Source: Deltaproteobacteria bacterium (GTDB taxonomy: Bacteria > Myxococcota > Kuafuiibacteriia > Kuafuiibacteriales > Kuafuiibacteriaceae). From it: DNA of 64,000 bases. Below are positions 1 to 12,312 of this stretch, in pieces. The stretch is taken from assembly GCA_016713425.1 (NCBI GenBank), contig JADJPE010000005.1, forward strand, positions 5,368,501 to 5,432,500, read 5' to 3'. The translations under genes and the position numbers were made by a program. The notes under the pieces are model-generated. The model was not told the DNA's origin. It did no database searches and was given only the letters and a program-made list of their open reading frames with translations. Position 1 is the first letter of the stretch; the number at the start of each line of letters is the position of its first letter.

Positions 1-4
1 ATAC

Positions 5-904
5 ATGGGCCCGGCCGGCGAGCAGCCGTCGGCATACTCCGATGCTTGGGCGGCCGGTCGCGCCGCCGCCGCTGGGCTTGGCGGTCTGGCAGGCTACAAT
101 GCGCTGAGCAAAGGCCTGGCCACGGACTTTCTCAGGGCAAGTGCCCCGAACTGGACGAAGAGCGTCGATTTCATCCAGAAGCACGGCCTCGACAAAGCGC
201 AAGACGTGGCCAAGAACCTCGCAACCACCAGAGCCGGTCAAATCGCGGCCAATCTGGGCGGGCTGCCGCGCGAGATTGGGAACAATGCGTGGAATGGTCT
301 TCGGGCCATCCCCAGCCAGGTGGCCGCCGCCGCCCGCCCCGATCACGCGAAACTGTTGCAGGCCGTCGAGGCGAGCCTCGCGGGGCGGCCCCCGCCAACG
401 GCAGCAGCCATCAAAAGCGCAGTCGAAAGCTCTGCACATCTTGTCCCCGAAGCAGCACGGGCGAAAGCGATCGATTCCGTCGCCAGGACGGTCACGAAGC
501 GGCAGGGCCAGGCCCTTGCCCAGAAGATGGCCAGCCAAAAAATTCCGGCTGCCGGCGTCGTGGAAGAGCTGAAAAGGCTCGGACTCGCCGCCGACGACCG
601 GGTCGCGAAGAATGTCGCTGAGAAGGCCGTATCTTCCGCCGCGAAAGGCGTCCTCGGAAGGGGGGCCTCGATCGCGGGCCGCCTCGTTCCCGGACTCGCG
701 ATGGGCTATGACCTCAACTACGCCCTGAACGTGAGCAAGGATCCCAAGGCAAGCGGCGTAAAGAAGTTCTTTGCTTGGACAACGGCGGCGCTCTCGACGG
801 CCAACGGCGTCGCATCGATCATCCCGGGCGTAAACGTTCTCGCTTCCGCCACGCTCGGAAGCCTCAGCTTCCTGACCGGCATGACCGCCGCCGCCGTCGA
901 CTAA
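5..904 (+). CDS. Ala-rich helical protein with hydrophobic C-terminal hairpin, possibly 5'-truncated by window edge
   Basis: I recognise no family. The 299-residue reading is rich in Ala, Gly and Lys and predicted to be mostly helical. An Ala/Gly-rich apolar stretch lies near residues 14-45, and residues about 254-299 form two hydrophobic helices separated by a Gly/Pro turn, ending in AAAVD. That C-terminal hairpin resembles membrane-inserting hairpins of pore-forming or translocated proteins, but this is only a resemblance. No signal peptide is visible. The frame has no stop in the four bases before the first ATG, so the true start may lie outside the window. The gene is followed after 40 bp by a trigger-factor-like gene on the same strand, which may be its dedicated chaperone. 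High GC at third codon positions supports real coding. Confidence 0.7.
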   Translation: MGPAGEQPSAYSDAWAAGRAAAAGLGGLAGYNALSKGLATDFLRASAPNWTKSVDFIQKHGLDKAQDVAKNLATTRAGQIAANLGGLPREIGNNAWNGLRAIPSQVAAAARPDHAKLLQAVEASLAGRPPPTAAAIKSAVESSAHLVPEAARAKAIDSVARTVTKRQGQALAQKMASQKIPAAGVVEELKRLGLAADDRVAKNVAEKAVSSAAKGVLGRGASIAGRLVPGLAMGYDLNYALNVSKDPKASGVKKFFAWTTAALSTANGVASIIPGVNVLASATLGSLSFLTGMTAAAVD

Positions 905-933
905 CGAGACGAGACGAGACGAGACGAGACGAG
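904..933 (+). repeat. (ACGAG)6 pentanucleotide tandem repeat
   Basis: Six perfect copies of ACGAG start at the last base of the upstream stop codon and end 11 bp before the ATG of the trigger-factor-like gene. The purine-rich GAGAGGGA that would act as its ribosome-binding site abuts the last copy. Copy-number change would alter the spacing between the two cistrons rather than the reading frame. Confidence 0.9.
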
Positions 934-944
934 AGGGAACCAAC

Positions 945-2090
945 ATGGCTTTCACAACCAACGCGGGTGTCGCCGCTGAACAGATCATCCGAAACCGCAT
1001 GACCTCCGCGCCTGTGGCGCGCCACGCTTCGGGCCGGAGCGCGGCGCTGGTCATCCCGAATGCATCCCCCCCCGACTTGACTGCGATCTACGTCGAGGTT
1101 CACACGAGCGAGGTCGCCCCAGTGAGCGAAGCCGCCGTCGATGCACGCCTGCGCGCCCTCGAACATGCTCGAGGCACGTTTTCGGCCATCGTTGGTGAAC
1201 GAACCCTCGAGCCCGGCCATGAAGTTCTCGTGGACTTCGCGCTCCTCGACAAGGAACACGTCATACCGGGCACCATCGGAACCGACGTCGAGTTTCGTCT
1301 CGACGAAACCGCGCTCTTTCCTGAACTCGCAGCCAAACTGGTGGGCCACCGAGTCGGCGACCATTGTCTCGTCGACCTCACGCTCGGCGCAGACGTCGGC
1401 GATCAGCGCTACGCGTTTAAGAAGGTTCGGGCATCAGTGCAGATCAAAGCCGCGCGCGAAGTCCTGCCCGCCGACGCAAACAGCCAGGCTTTTCGCGATA
1501 CGCTTGAGGCCGGGATCTCTCTCGACGGTTTGCGGGAAATCCTTCGCCAGGCCTTGCTCGCCGAGCGCGTCGCAGAGCTTCGCGCGATCGCCGTCGATCG
1601 TGTGCTCGACGCGATGCTCGAAATCATGGAAGTCGACGAGATCCCATCCACGTGCGTCGATGAACACATTCGGCAAGAGTGGGCTCGACGCGAAGGCTCC
1701 GCGATGGCCCGCATGGGTCTGCCGTTTCCGACCCAGCAGGCCTCGCTCTCGAATCATCTTCGAGATGCGGAGCTTCGTGACCGCGCCGAGCGTCACCTCG
1801 AAGTCGTCGCCGCCTTTCGTGCGCTCGTTGCACAGGGGATCGTGGTGCTCACCGAGGAGCGTTTCAAGGCCGAGATGGAGGCCTTCTGCCAATCGAATGG
1901 CGTGTCGCTCGAGGCTTTCCGCCGCGATCTTGCCGAGAACAAGAAGGAAGCGATGCAGCTTGCCGACGCACTGCTCTACCGACTGTCCCTCGAGCACATC
2001 ATGAACCAGGCCCGCGTCGTCTTCGTGGACGACGACCACGAGGACCGCCCGCGCCCCGAGCAACCACGCGCCGCCGTCCCACAGGTCTGA
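945..2090 (+). CDS. Trigger-factor-like chaperone lacking most of the ribosome-binding domain
   Basis: The 381-residue protein resembles trigger factor. Residues about 50-90 match the end of the N-terminal domain (a VEV...V segment, then helix ALEHARGTFSAIV). Residues about 88-168 fit the FKBP-like peptidyl-prolyl isomerase domain (EVLVDFALLD, ELAAKLVGHRVGDH). Residues about 170-370 fit the helical C-terminal chaperone arms, ending LYRLSLEHIMNQARVVFVDDD. The first roughly 60 residues of the ribosome-binding domain, with the GFRxGKxP-type loop, are absent, and the protein is shorter than the usual 430 or so. It is therefore unlikely to be the housekeeping ribosome-docked factor. I infer a post-translational chaperone, perhaps for the product of the gene 40 bp upstream. 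A GAGAGGGA ribosome-binding site precedes the ATG. Confidence 0.75.
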   Translation: MAFTTNAGVAAEQIIRNRMTSAPVARHASGRSAALVIPNASPPDLTAIYVEVHTSEVAPVSEAAVDARLRALEHARGTFSAIVGERTLEPGHEVLVDFALLDKEHVIPGTIGTDVEFRLDETALFPELAAKLVGHRVGDHCLVDLTLGADVGDQRYAFKKVRASVQIKAAREVLPADANSQAFRDTLEAGISLDGLREILRQALLAERVAELRAIAVDRVLDAMLEIMEVDEIPSTCVDEHIRQEWARREGSAMARMGLPFPTQQASLSNHLRDAELRDRAERHLEVVAAFRALVAQGIVVLTEERFKAEMEAFCQSNGVSLEAFRRDLAENKKEAMQLADALLYRLSLEHIMNQARVVFVDDDHEDRPRPEQPRAAVPQV

Positions 2091-2184
2091 CGCACAACAA
2101 CGCACCGACGGGCATCCTCAAACCGATCATCCACCGCTTTGGCCTGAGGCCCCTTCCGAGCCGAGAAGGCCGTTAGAGTCTGCC

Positions 2185-2211
2185 TTGACTCGAACACGCC
2201 GCATCTATATC
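2185..2211 (+). promoter_or_regulatory. Possible -35/-10 promoter of the ArsR-metH operon
   Basis: TTGACT (2185-2190) is followed after 15 bp by TATATC (2206-2211). The spacer is short. Initiation would fall near 2218, inside the palindrome, giving an almost leaderless transcript. This fits the absence of a Shine-Dalgarno sequence before the ATG at 2231. Confidence 0.4.
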
Positions 2212-2216
2212 CCTAT

Positions 2217-2232
2217 ATCCGAATATTCGGAT
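2217..2232. promoter_or_regulatory. 16-bp perfect palindrome over the start codon of the ArsR-family gene (candidate operator)
   Basis: ATCCGAAT followed by ATTCGGAT is a perfect dyad that includes the first two bases of the ATG at 2231. AT-rich perfect dyads next to the regulator's own promoter are typical of ArsR-family operators. Autorepression of the regulator-metH operon is the inference. Confidence 0.7.
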
Positions 2233-3261
2233 GTTGGACCTGAGCTCAGCCCATCAACTCTGCCGGAACCTGGCTGATGCGTCGCGACTACGGCTGCTTG
2301 CGCTCCTCGCCCACGAGCCGATGACCGTCGCGGAGCTCTGCGAAGTGACTCAGCTCGGGCAATCCAGGGTCTCTACGCACCTGGGCAAGCTGCGCGAGGC
2401 GGGGCTCGTGCGCGTCGAGCGCCTCGGGAACGCATCACTCTACATGACCGAAGAGACATCGGCGCAGGTGGACGCGCATACGGTTTGGACCGCGCTCCGC
2501 ACGGCCCTCCTCGACCCTCGCCTCGACGGCGACCTCGAGCGCGCCCGAGCGGTCATCCGTGCCCGAAGCGAGCGTGAGACTTGGGCCGACCGCGTCGCAG
2601 GCGAGATGGATCGCCACTACTCGCCCGGACGCACCTGGGAGTCGTCGGCCCGAGCTTTGGCTGGGCTCAGCGGGGATCTCGGCGATGTGCTCGACATTGC
2701 ATCAGGGGACGGCGTCATGGCGGCGCTTCTCGCGCCGTCGTGCCGAAGCGTAACCTGCCTCGACATCAGTGAAGCGGTGCTCAAAGCCGCCGAGCGCCGG
2801 TTCGACTCGGCCACGCGCCTTTCACCCACCACGTCGGTTGCCTTTGTGCGAGGCGACATGCATGCCTTGCCTTTCGAAGCCCACCGCTTCGATCGCGCAC
2901 TGATGATGAATGCGCTCACCTATGCGACCGACGTGCCGAGGGTCTTCAGCGAGGTACAGCGCGTCCTACGACCGAATGGAATACTCGTCGGCGTCACACT
3001 CGAAATCCACGAGCATAGCGACACCGTGCGTCAGTACGGGCATGTAAACCTTGGCTTCCGAGCGGCGGCGCTTCGTCGACACCTCGAACGCGCGGGCTTT
3101 CACGTTCACCGCCTCGAGACGACGCACGAGGAGCGCCGAGCGCCGCGCTTTCGCGTAATAACCTTCGTCGCCGCAAGAGCCGCGAGAGCTGCAAGAGCTG
3201 CAAGAGCAGTAGAAGTAGTGAAGCCCGAAAGACCATCCAGCCAGAAGAGGAAGAACCGATC

Positions 3262-3265
<4 letters not shown>
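2231..3265 (+). CDS. ArsR-family HTH regulator fused to a SAM-dependent methyltransferase domain
   Basis: The 344-residue protein opens with an ArsR winged helix (residues about 1-95: ADASRLRLLALLAHEPMTVAELCEVTQLGQSRVSTHL). A class I methyltransferase fold follows, with motif I (LDIASGDGVMAALLA) near residue 155 and LDIS as the acidic end of strand 2. Its stop overlaps the GTG start of metH (GTGA), so the two are co-translated. The context suggests a sensor of S-adenosylmethionine or S-adenosylhomocysteine controlling methionine synthesis. ArsR-type regulators of the methionine cycle (SahR) are known in Proteobacteria, but I cannot confirm orthology. The C-terminus ends in a tandem Ala-Ala-Arg repeat and a Lys/Arg-rich tail. 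Whether it still methylates anything is unclear. Confidence 0.9.
3170..3205 (+). repeat. 9-bp tandem repeat encoding (AAR)4
   Basis: Four units (GCCGCAAGA, GCCGCGAGA, GCTGCAAGA, GCTGCAAGA) encode Ala-Ala-Arg four times near the C-terminus of the ArsR-methyltransferase. The unit length is a multiple of three, so copy-number changes keep the frame and the downstream metH overlap. Confidence 0.85.
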
Positions 3266-7014
<3,749 letters not shown>

Positions 7015-7046
7015 ACGTTTTGTTCGGCCTCATCCGAATCCTTAGA

Positions 7047-7129
7047 TGCCCGGGGAGGGAGTCGAACCCACACACCCGTGAGGATAGTGGATTTTGAATC
7101 CACCGCGTCTGCCATTCCGCCACCCGGGC
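7047..7129 (-). tRNA. tRNA-Leu (anticodon CAA)
   Basis: On the minus strand a 7-bp acceptor stem (GCCCGGG with CCCGGGC), class II variable arm, T-loop GGTTCGACTCC and anticodon stem GTGGA/TCCAC around loop TTCAAAA give anticodon CAA. The discriminator base is A. CCA is not encoded. The 3' end lies about 30 bp beyond the end of metH, on the opposite strand. Confidence 0.95.
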
Positions 7130-7213
7130 AGCATCCGTCCGAGGCGCGCGAGACTTGCTAAAGACCGAGCCTTTGTCAACAGCGAGTACGAACAGAGTGG
7201 GATTTCTCGCCAA

Positions 7214-7681
7214 TCATGGGGACCGTACCGACGCGCGACGCAGAATGATCCGTCCGCCTTCCTCATCGGAGAAGTTCCGCTCTGGCGTGCGAACGACCTC
7301 GACCTCCGACGCGTCGAACACGATGGCACGCTCGGCGCGCAGCAGTCGAAGCAGCTCCGCCTCGGTCTTCGGCAACGCTCGCCGCTTAGCGTGGTGCGGC
7401 CGAGACAAGGACAGTGATTCGATGCTCGAAATTTGTGCCCGTACGCGGTGGCCTCGACGCCACTCGCCAGCGCCGTCGAGAGACGATGCCGTCGACGCGG
7501 CCTCCATCCGGTAGCCTGGGGCACCTTCGATCCCACCCATCGAGGACCGCGCCGCTCCCCTGGAGCCCTCGCCCAGTCCGCAAAACGGCCGGCAGAGAAA
7601 GGCGTAGAGAACCACAAAACCGAGCGTTGAGATCGCCGGGCTCAGAACCCGAGCGCGCTCTTTGCCGCGGCGGACAGACAT
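7214..7681 (-). CDS. Small hypothetical protein with possible N-terminal membrane/signal segment
   Basis: This 155-residue reading is the best candidate in the 800 bp between the tRNA and dnaK. It has a basic start followed by a hydrophobic stretch (about residues 15-33, ISTLGFVVLYAFLC). Its charged C-terminal half (AELLRLLRAERAIVFDASEVEVV) looks protein-like. I recognise no family. Overlapping readings in other frames are richer in Arg, Ser and Pro and look less real. Function unknown. Confidence 0.45.
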   Translation of the reverse strand: MSVRRGKERARVLSPAISTLGFVVLYAFLCRPFCGLGEGSRGAARSSMGGIEGAPGYRMEAASTASSLDGAGEWRRGHRVRAQISSIESLSLSRPHHAKRRALPKTEAELLRLLRAERAIVFDASEVEVVRTPERNFSDEEGGRIILRRASVRSP

Positions 7682-7809
7682 CTCGAGAGTCTAAGCGCTT
7701 CTCCCGAGCTCTGCCAACGCCCCTCAGTCGTCATACGTACAGGGTTATCACGGGCTCGCTGTCGAAGCCCACAGTGCTTCAATCCCGCAATTCGCTTTGG
7801 GATCTCGGT

Positions 7810-7837
7810 TTGACGGAGCCTTTGGTGTGTCTAACTT
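7810..7837 (+). promoter_or_regulatory. Candidate vegetative promoter of dnaK
   Basis: TTGACG (7810-7815), a 16-bp spacer and TAACTT (7832-7837) lie about 90 bp before the dnaK ATG. No CIRCE-like long dyad and no clear sigma-32 element were seen. A Shine-Dalgarno (AAGGAG) is at about 7907-7912. Confidence 0.4.
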
Positions 7838-7924
7838 CCGTCGCGACCGCGGCCTCGGCGCTCCAACAAAACGTCGGGCCCCGCAATTCACGGAAAGAGA
7901 AGCGACAAGGAGCACCGCGAAGCT

Positions 7925-9856
7925 ATGTCAAAGGTGATTGGAATCGATCTCGGGACCACCAACTCAGTGGTCGCCATCATGGAGTCCGGCGAAACAAAAG
8001 TCATTGTCAATGAAGAAGGCGCGCGAACGACGCCGTCTGTGGTCGCATGGACCGACAAGGGCGAGATTTTGGTGGGCCAAGTCGCCCGCCGACAAGCGAT
8101 CACCAACCCAGAAAACACCGTCTACTCCGTCAAGCGCTTCATGGGCATGAAGTATGACGAGATTCCGACGGAGATTAAGCGCGTCCCGTACAAAGTTCAT
8201 CGGGCCGACAACGGCGATGCGCACATCGAGATCCGTGGCAAGGCATACGCGCCGCCTGAGATTTCAGCCAAGGTTCTTCAGAAGCTGAAGCGAGCCGCCG
8301 AAGCCTACCTCGGAGAAGAGGTCAAGGAAGCGGTCATCACGGTCCCCGCGTATTTCAACGACGCCCAGCGACAGGCCACGAAAGACGCCGGGCGCATCGC
8401 GGGTCTCGAGGTCAAACGCATCATCAACGAGCCGACAGCGGCCGCTTTGGCGTATGGGCTCGACAAGAAGGTCAACCAAGTCATCGCCGTCTACGACTTC
8501 GGTGGTGGAACGTTCGACATTTCGGTGCTCGAAGTCGGTGACGGAGTCGTCGAAGTCGTCTCGACAAACGGCGACACTCACCTGGGCGGCGACGACTTCG
8601 ACCATGCCATCATGCAATGGTTGATGGACGAGTTCCGCCGCGACACAGGCATCGATGTTTCCCACGACAAGATGGTCGTGCAGCGTCTCAAGGAGGCCGC
8701 GGAGAAGGCAAAGATCGAGCTCTCGAGCGCGTTCGAGACCGAGATCAATCTGCCGTTCTTGACGGCCGATCAGACGGGACCGAAACACCTCCAGCTCAAG
8801 ATGTCGCGCGCAAAACTCGAGGCCCTGATCCGCGAGTACGTGTCGCGATCGTTCGAGTCGGTTCGGAAATGCCTCGAAGACGGCAAGAAGACACCGCGGG
8901 AGATCGACGAAGTCGTCCTGGTCGGAGGTTCGATTCGAATCCCCCTGATCCAGGAAGAAGTGAAGAAGTTCTTCGGCAAGGAGCCCAACCGAAGCGTGAA
9001 CCCGGACGAAGTCGTCGCCATTGGGGCGGCGATCCAGGGCGGCGTTTTGACCGGCCAAGCGAAGGATATCGTCCTTCTCGATGTGACGCCGCTGTCGCTT
9101 GGGATCGAGACACTCGGTGGCGTCTTCACGCCTCTGATCCCACGCAATACGACGATCCCAACGCGGAAGTCCGAAACGTTCTCGACCGCCGCCGACGGAC
9201 AGAGCCAAGTGGAAGTCCACGTGCTCCAGGGCGAACGCAAGATGGCCGCTGGCAACAAGACGCTTGGGCGTTTCATCCTCGACGGAATTCCGCCGGCGCC
9301 CCGCGGTGTGCCGCAAGTCGAGGTCACTTTCAACATCGATGCGAATGGCATCGTTCATGTCTCAGCGAAGGACAAAGCGACCCAGCGCGAGCAGTCGATC
9401 CAGATTCAGGCATCCTCGGGTCTGAGCGAAACCGAAATCAACCAGATGGTTGAAGATGCGAAGTCCCACGAGAAAGAAGACGAAGATCGCCGCAAGCAAG
9501 TGGAGCAACGGAACAAGCTCGATCAGCTCGTCTATCAAGTCGAACGCACGATGACGGATGCGAAAGACAAGCTGCCGATGGAACTCGGGCGCGAAGTCTC
9601 GACGGCCCTCGAGGGCGCGCGTTCGGCGTTGAAGCAAGAGGACGCAAGCGCGTGGGCTACGGCGGAGCACAACCTGATGGAGGCCTCCAAGAAGATGGCG
9701 GAGCATCTCTACCAGTCCTCAAGCACGGGTCCGACGCCCGGCGCCGACGGGCCTGGTGCAGGCCCGGGGACTGGCCAAAAGGGGACAGGCGCTGGCCAGG
9801 AGAAGAAGAAGGATGATGACAACGTCATCGACGCCGACTGGTCGGAGGCCAACTGA
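7925..9856 (+). CDS. dnaK: Molecular chaperone DnaK (Hsp70)
   Basis: The 643-residue protein is a full-length Hsp70. It has the N-terminal phosphate loop (IGIDLGTTNSVVA), the second nucleotide motif (AVYDFGGGTFDISVLE), the adenosine motif (VVLVGGSIRIP), the substrate-binding beta domain (DVTPLSLGIETLGG) and a helical lid. The tail is Gly/Pro-rich and ends DADW, near the usual EEV-like end. It folds proteins in the cytosol with ATP, normally with DnaJ and GrpE, neither of which is adjacent here. The gene stands alone, with its own upstream region and a hairpin after it. Confidence 0.98.
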   Translation: MSKVIGIDLGTTNSVVAIMESGETKVIVNEEGARTTPSVVAWTDKGEILVGQVARRQAITNPENTVYSVKRFMGMKYDEIPTEIKRVPYKVHRADNGDAHIEIRGKAYAPPEISAKVLQKLKRAAEAYLGEEVKEAVITVPAYFNDAQRQATKDAGRIAGLEVKRIINEPTAAALAYGLDKKVNQVIAVYDFGGGTFDISVLEVGDGVVEVVSTNGDTHLGGDDFDHAIMQWLMDEFRRDTGIDVSHDKMVVQRLKEAAEKAKIELSSAFETEINLPFLTADQTGPKHLQLKMSRAKLEALIREYVSRSFESVRKCLEDGKKTPREIDEVVLVGGSIRIPLIQEEVKKFFGKEPNRSVNPDEVVAIGAAIQGGVLTGQAKDIVLLDVTPLSLGIETLGGVFTPLIPRNTTIPTRKSETFSTAADGQSQVEVHVLQGERKMAAGNKTLGRFILDGIPPAPRGVPQVEVTFNIDANGIVHVSAKDKATQREQSIQIQASSGLSETEINQMVEDAKSHEKEDEDRRKQVEQRNKLDQLVYQVERTMTDAKDKLPMELGREVSTALEGARSALKQEDASAWATAEHNLMEASKKMAEHLYQSSSTGPTPGADGPGAGPGTGQKGTGAGQEKKKDDDNVIDADWSEAN

Positions 9857-9898
9857 ACGTAGGTTCGGCGTGGGCGCCAAACGAGCGTCGAGGCCAAG

Positions 9899-9913
9899 GA
9901 GGCTGCTAGCCTC
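9899..9913 (+). terminator. Hairpin downstream of dnaK
   Basis: GAGGCT and AGCCTC form a perfect 6-bp stem with a 3-nt loop, 43 bp after the dnaK stop. There is no U-tract, so an intrinsic terminator role is uncertain. The next gene starts 30 bp later. Confidence 0.35.
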
Positions 9914-9942
9914 TCAGTCCATTTGCCTCTAACCTCCTGCGG

Positions 9943-12312
9943 GTGCGCGCGAACGAGCGTTTCGTCGGCATCGCAGCCCTCGCCGGAGGGGCGTTGTTGG
10001 CTGAGGTCGCGCTCACCCGAATTCTCTCGGTCACGCTCTTTCACCACCTCGCTTTCCTCATTGTCTCGACGGCACTGTTCGGTGCCGGCGCGGCCGCGCT
10101 CGCCGTCGCGCTGTCCCTCCGCCTGCGCACCATCTCTACACCAAGCCTCGCAACGGTCGGAGCCCTGATCTTCGCGATCGGTCTTCCTACGACATTGCTG
10201 ATCTCTCAATTCATCGCGTTCGAACCCCTCGAGCTTGGCCGGTCGAAGGTCGAGCTCCTTCGCCTGGCCGCGATCTATCTGCTGTACGCACTGCCTTTTT
10301 TTGGGGCCGGCCTTTCCATTTCGGTTCTGCTCGACCGATATGTCGCCGAGGCACCGTCACTTTACGCCTCAGATCTCCTTGGTGCGGGTGCGGGCAGCTT
10401 CGTTAGCCTTTTCGCGATTGGTTTTGCCCACGGCCCCGGTGCACTCATGATCGCAAGCGCGCTCGGCTTCGTTGCCGCGTCCGCGTTTTGCATCCACACA
10501 AGGCCATTCGTGCGCCTGGTCCCGGCCGCTTTCGCGCTGACTGCGATCATCACGGCGCCCACAATCGGGCGAGTCTTTCCGCTTCGAATATCGCACGCCA
10601 AGGTCGCTCGAACCGGGGAGCCCTTCGATCAGATTCTGCGCGACAAGCAACGAACCACGCGCACGGATTGGAACAGCTTCGCGCGAATCGATCGCGTCGA
10701 GTTCTCGCCCAACAATGTTCGCCTCATCGTGGATGGTGGCGTAGCCGTCGTGCGCGTGCCCGTCAGCGGTTGGCGTCCGACGCCCAGCGACGCGACGTTG
10801 CCGTATGACATCACGGCACCGAAGCCCAGGGTTCTGATCATCGGCTCTGGCGCTGGCTGGGAGGTCGTCGAAGCGCTCTCATTCGGAAGCGGTCAAGTCG
10901 ACGCAGTCGAGATCAACCCGCTCATCAGCAAGTACGTCCCGCCGGATCTGCTCCATGAGCCCCGCGTCCGCGCGATCGTCGATGAGGGGCGAAGTTTCTT
11001 GGAGCAGAGCGAGGACCGTTATGACGTCATCGTCATGATCCACACCATTTCGAATGCCGCGACGGCCGGCGGCGCAATGCACCTCACCGAGGATTTTCTC
11101 CTCACCGCCGAGGCCGTCGACGCGCTCCTCGAGCACTTGACCGATCGCGGCGTTCTATTCATCACGCGTCCGGAGGCCCAGTTGCCTCGACTTCTCGCGA
11201 CGATAGCCGAGGCCCATCAGCGCCTGCAACGCGAGGCCGAACCGCGAACCATCGCGTGGGTCGAGCAAGCCGAGCGCATGAGCTTCTACGCCGCCGTCCT
11301 GACCTCGAACGCACCGCTTACGCCGGCCCAAGCGCAAGCGATTCGCGAACGTCTCGCCACACGTTCGCGATTGGCCGAGGTTCTTGGACCAGACCATGCG
11401 CCCAACGATCCCGTGCTGCGCGCTGCGCTCGGTCGGGCACGACCCGCTGAGCCTTCGCGGGCCGAGCGCCCGCTCGACGAGGGCCAGGGCCCCGACGAAG
11501 AGTTCGGCCTCAACCTCACACCGGCCACCGACGATCGACCGTTCTTTCATCAACGTCGGCGCTTCCGTGATCTCACCTGGCATGATCTCTCCCGCGCCAC
11601 GCACGCCGGTCAGGCGGCAAGGATGGCCCTTGAAGAGCAGCCCTTGGCGGAACTCTCCGTGCTGGTCCTCCTCGTCGAGACGACCTGTATCGGCCTCTTG
11701 TTCTTCGCGGGGCCTCTCCTTCTGGGTAAGAGACGCCGACTCGCGATCGCACCGTCCACAGCTATCGTCACCGCCGCCTACTATGCGTGCCTCGGGGCCG
11801 GCTTCATGTTGATCGAGATCGCGCTGGTCCAAAACCTTGGCCTTCTCCTCGGCCGGCCCGCGCTCTCCTTCGCGACCGTCTTCGCTGGACTTCTCATCGG
11901 CGCGGGACTCGGGAGCCATCGCGCCAAGCGGCTCTCCCACGCTTGGCTGGGCCCGCTCCTGGCCGCTCTTTGGGTTGGCGTACTCGCGCTCTCCTTGGGT
12001 GCCCTCGTGCACGCCGCGCTCGGATGGCCCGCCGTCCTTCGGGTCGTGGCCGCCCTCCTCATCGTGCTGCCTACCGGTTTTCTCCTGGGACGTCCGTTCC
12101 CGCTCGGCCTCCTGCGCACAAGCGCGGCCGGCCCCCACCTCATCCCTTGGGCCTTCGCGCTCAATAGTCTGGCCTCGATTGCTGGGACCGTGACCGCTCT
12201 GATCCTCGCGACCGAGGTTGGCTTCCGGGGGGTCCTCGCCATCGCCGCGGCCGGATACCTCGCGGCCACGATGGCCTTCCCATATCTCGATGGTCGAAGG
12301 AAGCTGTGCTAG
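9943..12312 (+). CDS. Membrane protein with spermidine-synthase-like SAM-binding domain
   Basis: The 789-residue protein starts with about six membrane helices (residues about 5-200, with the motif ALLAEVALTRILSVTLFHHLAFL). A soluble Rossmann domain follows (residues about 230-520), with SAM/dcSAM motif VLIIGSGAGWEVVEAL, acidic VDAVEINPLI and a catalytic-loop-like IVMIHT. A second block of membrane helices lies at about 560-780. This is the layout of bacterial spermidine-synthase-like membrane proteins, whose substrates are mostly unknown. The GTG start at 9943 puts the first helix near the N-terminus. The last 7 bp overlap the start of the FHA gene, suggesting coupling. Whether it makes polyamines cannot be told from sequence. 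Confidence 0.8.
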   Translation: MRANERFVGIAALAGGALLAEVALTRILSVTLFHHLAFLIVSTALFGAGAAALAVALSLRLRTISTPSLATVGALIFAIGLPTTLLISQFIAFEPLELGRSKVELLRLAAIYLLYALPFFGAGLSISVLLDRYVAEAPSLYASDLLGAGAGSFVSLFAIGFAHGPGALMIASALGFVAASAFCIHTRPFVRLVPAAFALTAIITAPTIGRVFPLRISHAKVARTGEPFDQILRDKQRTTRTDWNSFARIDRVEFSPNNVRLIVDGGVAVVRVPVSGWRPTPSDATLPYDITAPKPRVLIIGSGAGWEVVEALSFGSGQVDAVEINPLISKYVPPDLLHEPRVRAIVDEGRSFLEQSEDRYDVIVMIHTISNAATAGGAMHLTEDFLLTAEAVDALLEHLTDRGVLFITRPEAQLPRLLATIAEAHQRLQREAEPRTIAWVEQAERMSFYAAVLTSNAPLTPAQAQAIRERLATRSRLAEVLGPDHAPNDPVLRAALGRARPAEPSRAERPLDEGQGPDEEFGLNLTPATDDRPFFHQRRRFRDLTWHDLSRATHAGQAARMALEEQPLAELSVLVLLVETTCIGLLFFAGPLLLGKRRRLAIAPSTAIVTAAYYACLGAGFMLIEIALVQNLGLLLGRPALSFATVFAGLLIGAGLGSHRAKRLSHAWLGPLLAALWVGVLALSLGALVHAALGWPAVLRVVAALLIVLPTGFLLGRPFPLGLLRTSAAGPHLIPWAFALNSLASIAGTVTALILATEVGFRGVLAIAAAGYLAATMAFPYLDGRRKLC

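Noticed and set aside
3170..3205. Frameshift hotspot in the ArsR-methyltransferase gene
   Set aside because: The unit is 9 bp, so changes keep the frame.
7700..7924. CIRCE or sigma-32 heat-shock element upstream of dnaK
   Set aside because: No long dyad and no convincing CTTGAA/CCCCAT pair; only an ordinary -35/-10 candidate.
8264..9358. A 364-residue minus-strand reading across dnaK
   Set aside because: It is antisense to a clear DnaK; long antisense frames are a by-product of high-GC codon use.
11155..12138. A 327-residue minus-strand frame over the spermidine-synthase-like gene
   Set aside because: Antisense to a membrane protein with clear helices and SAM motif; Glu/Gly/Arg-rich shadow.
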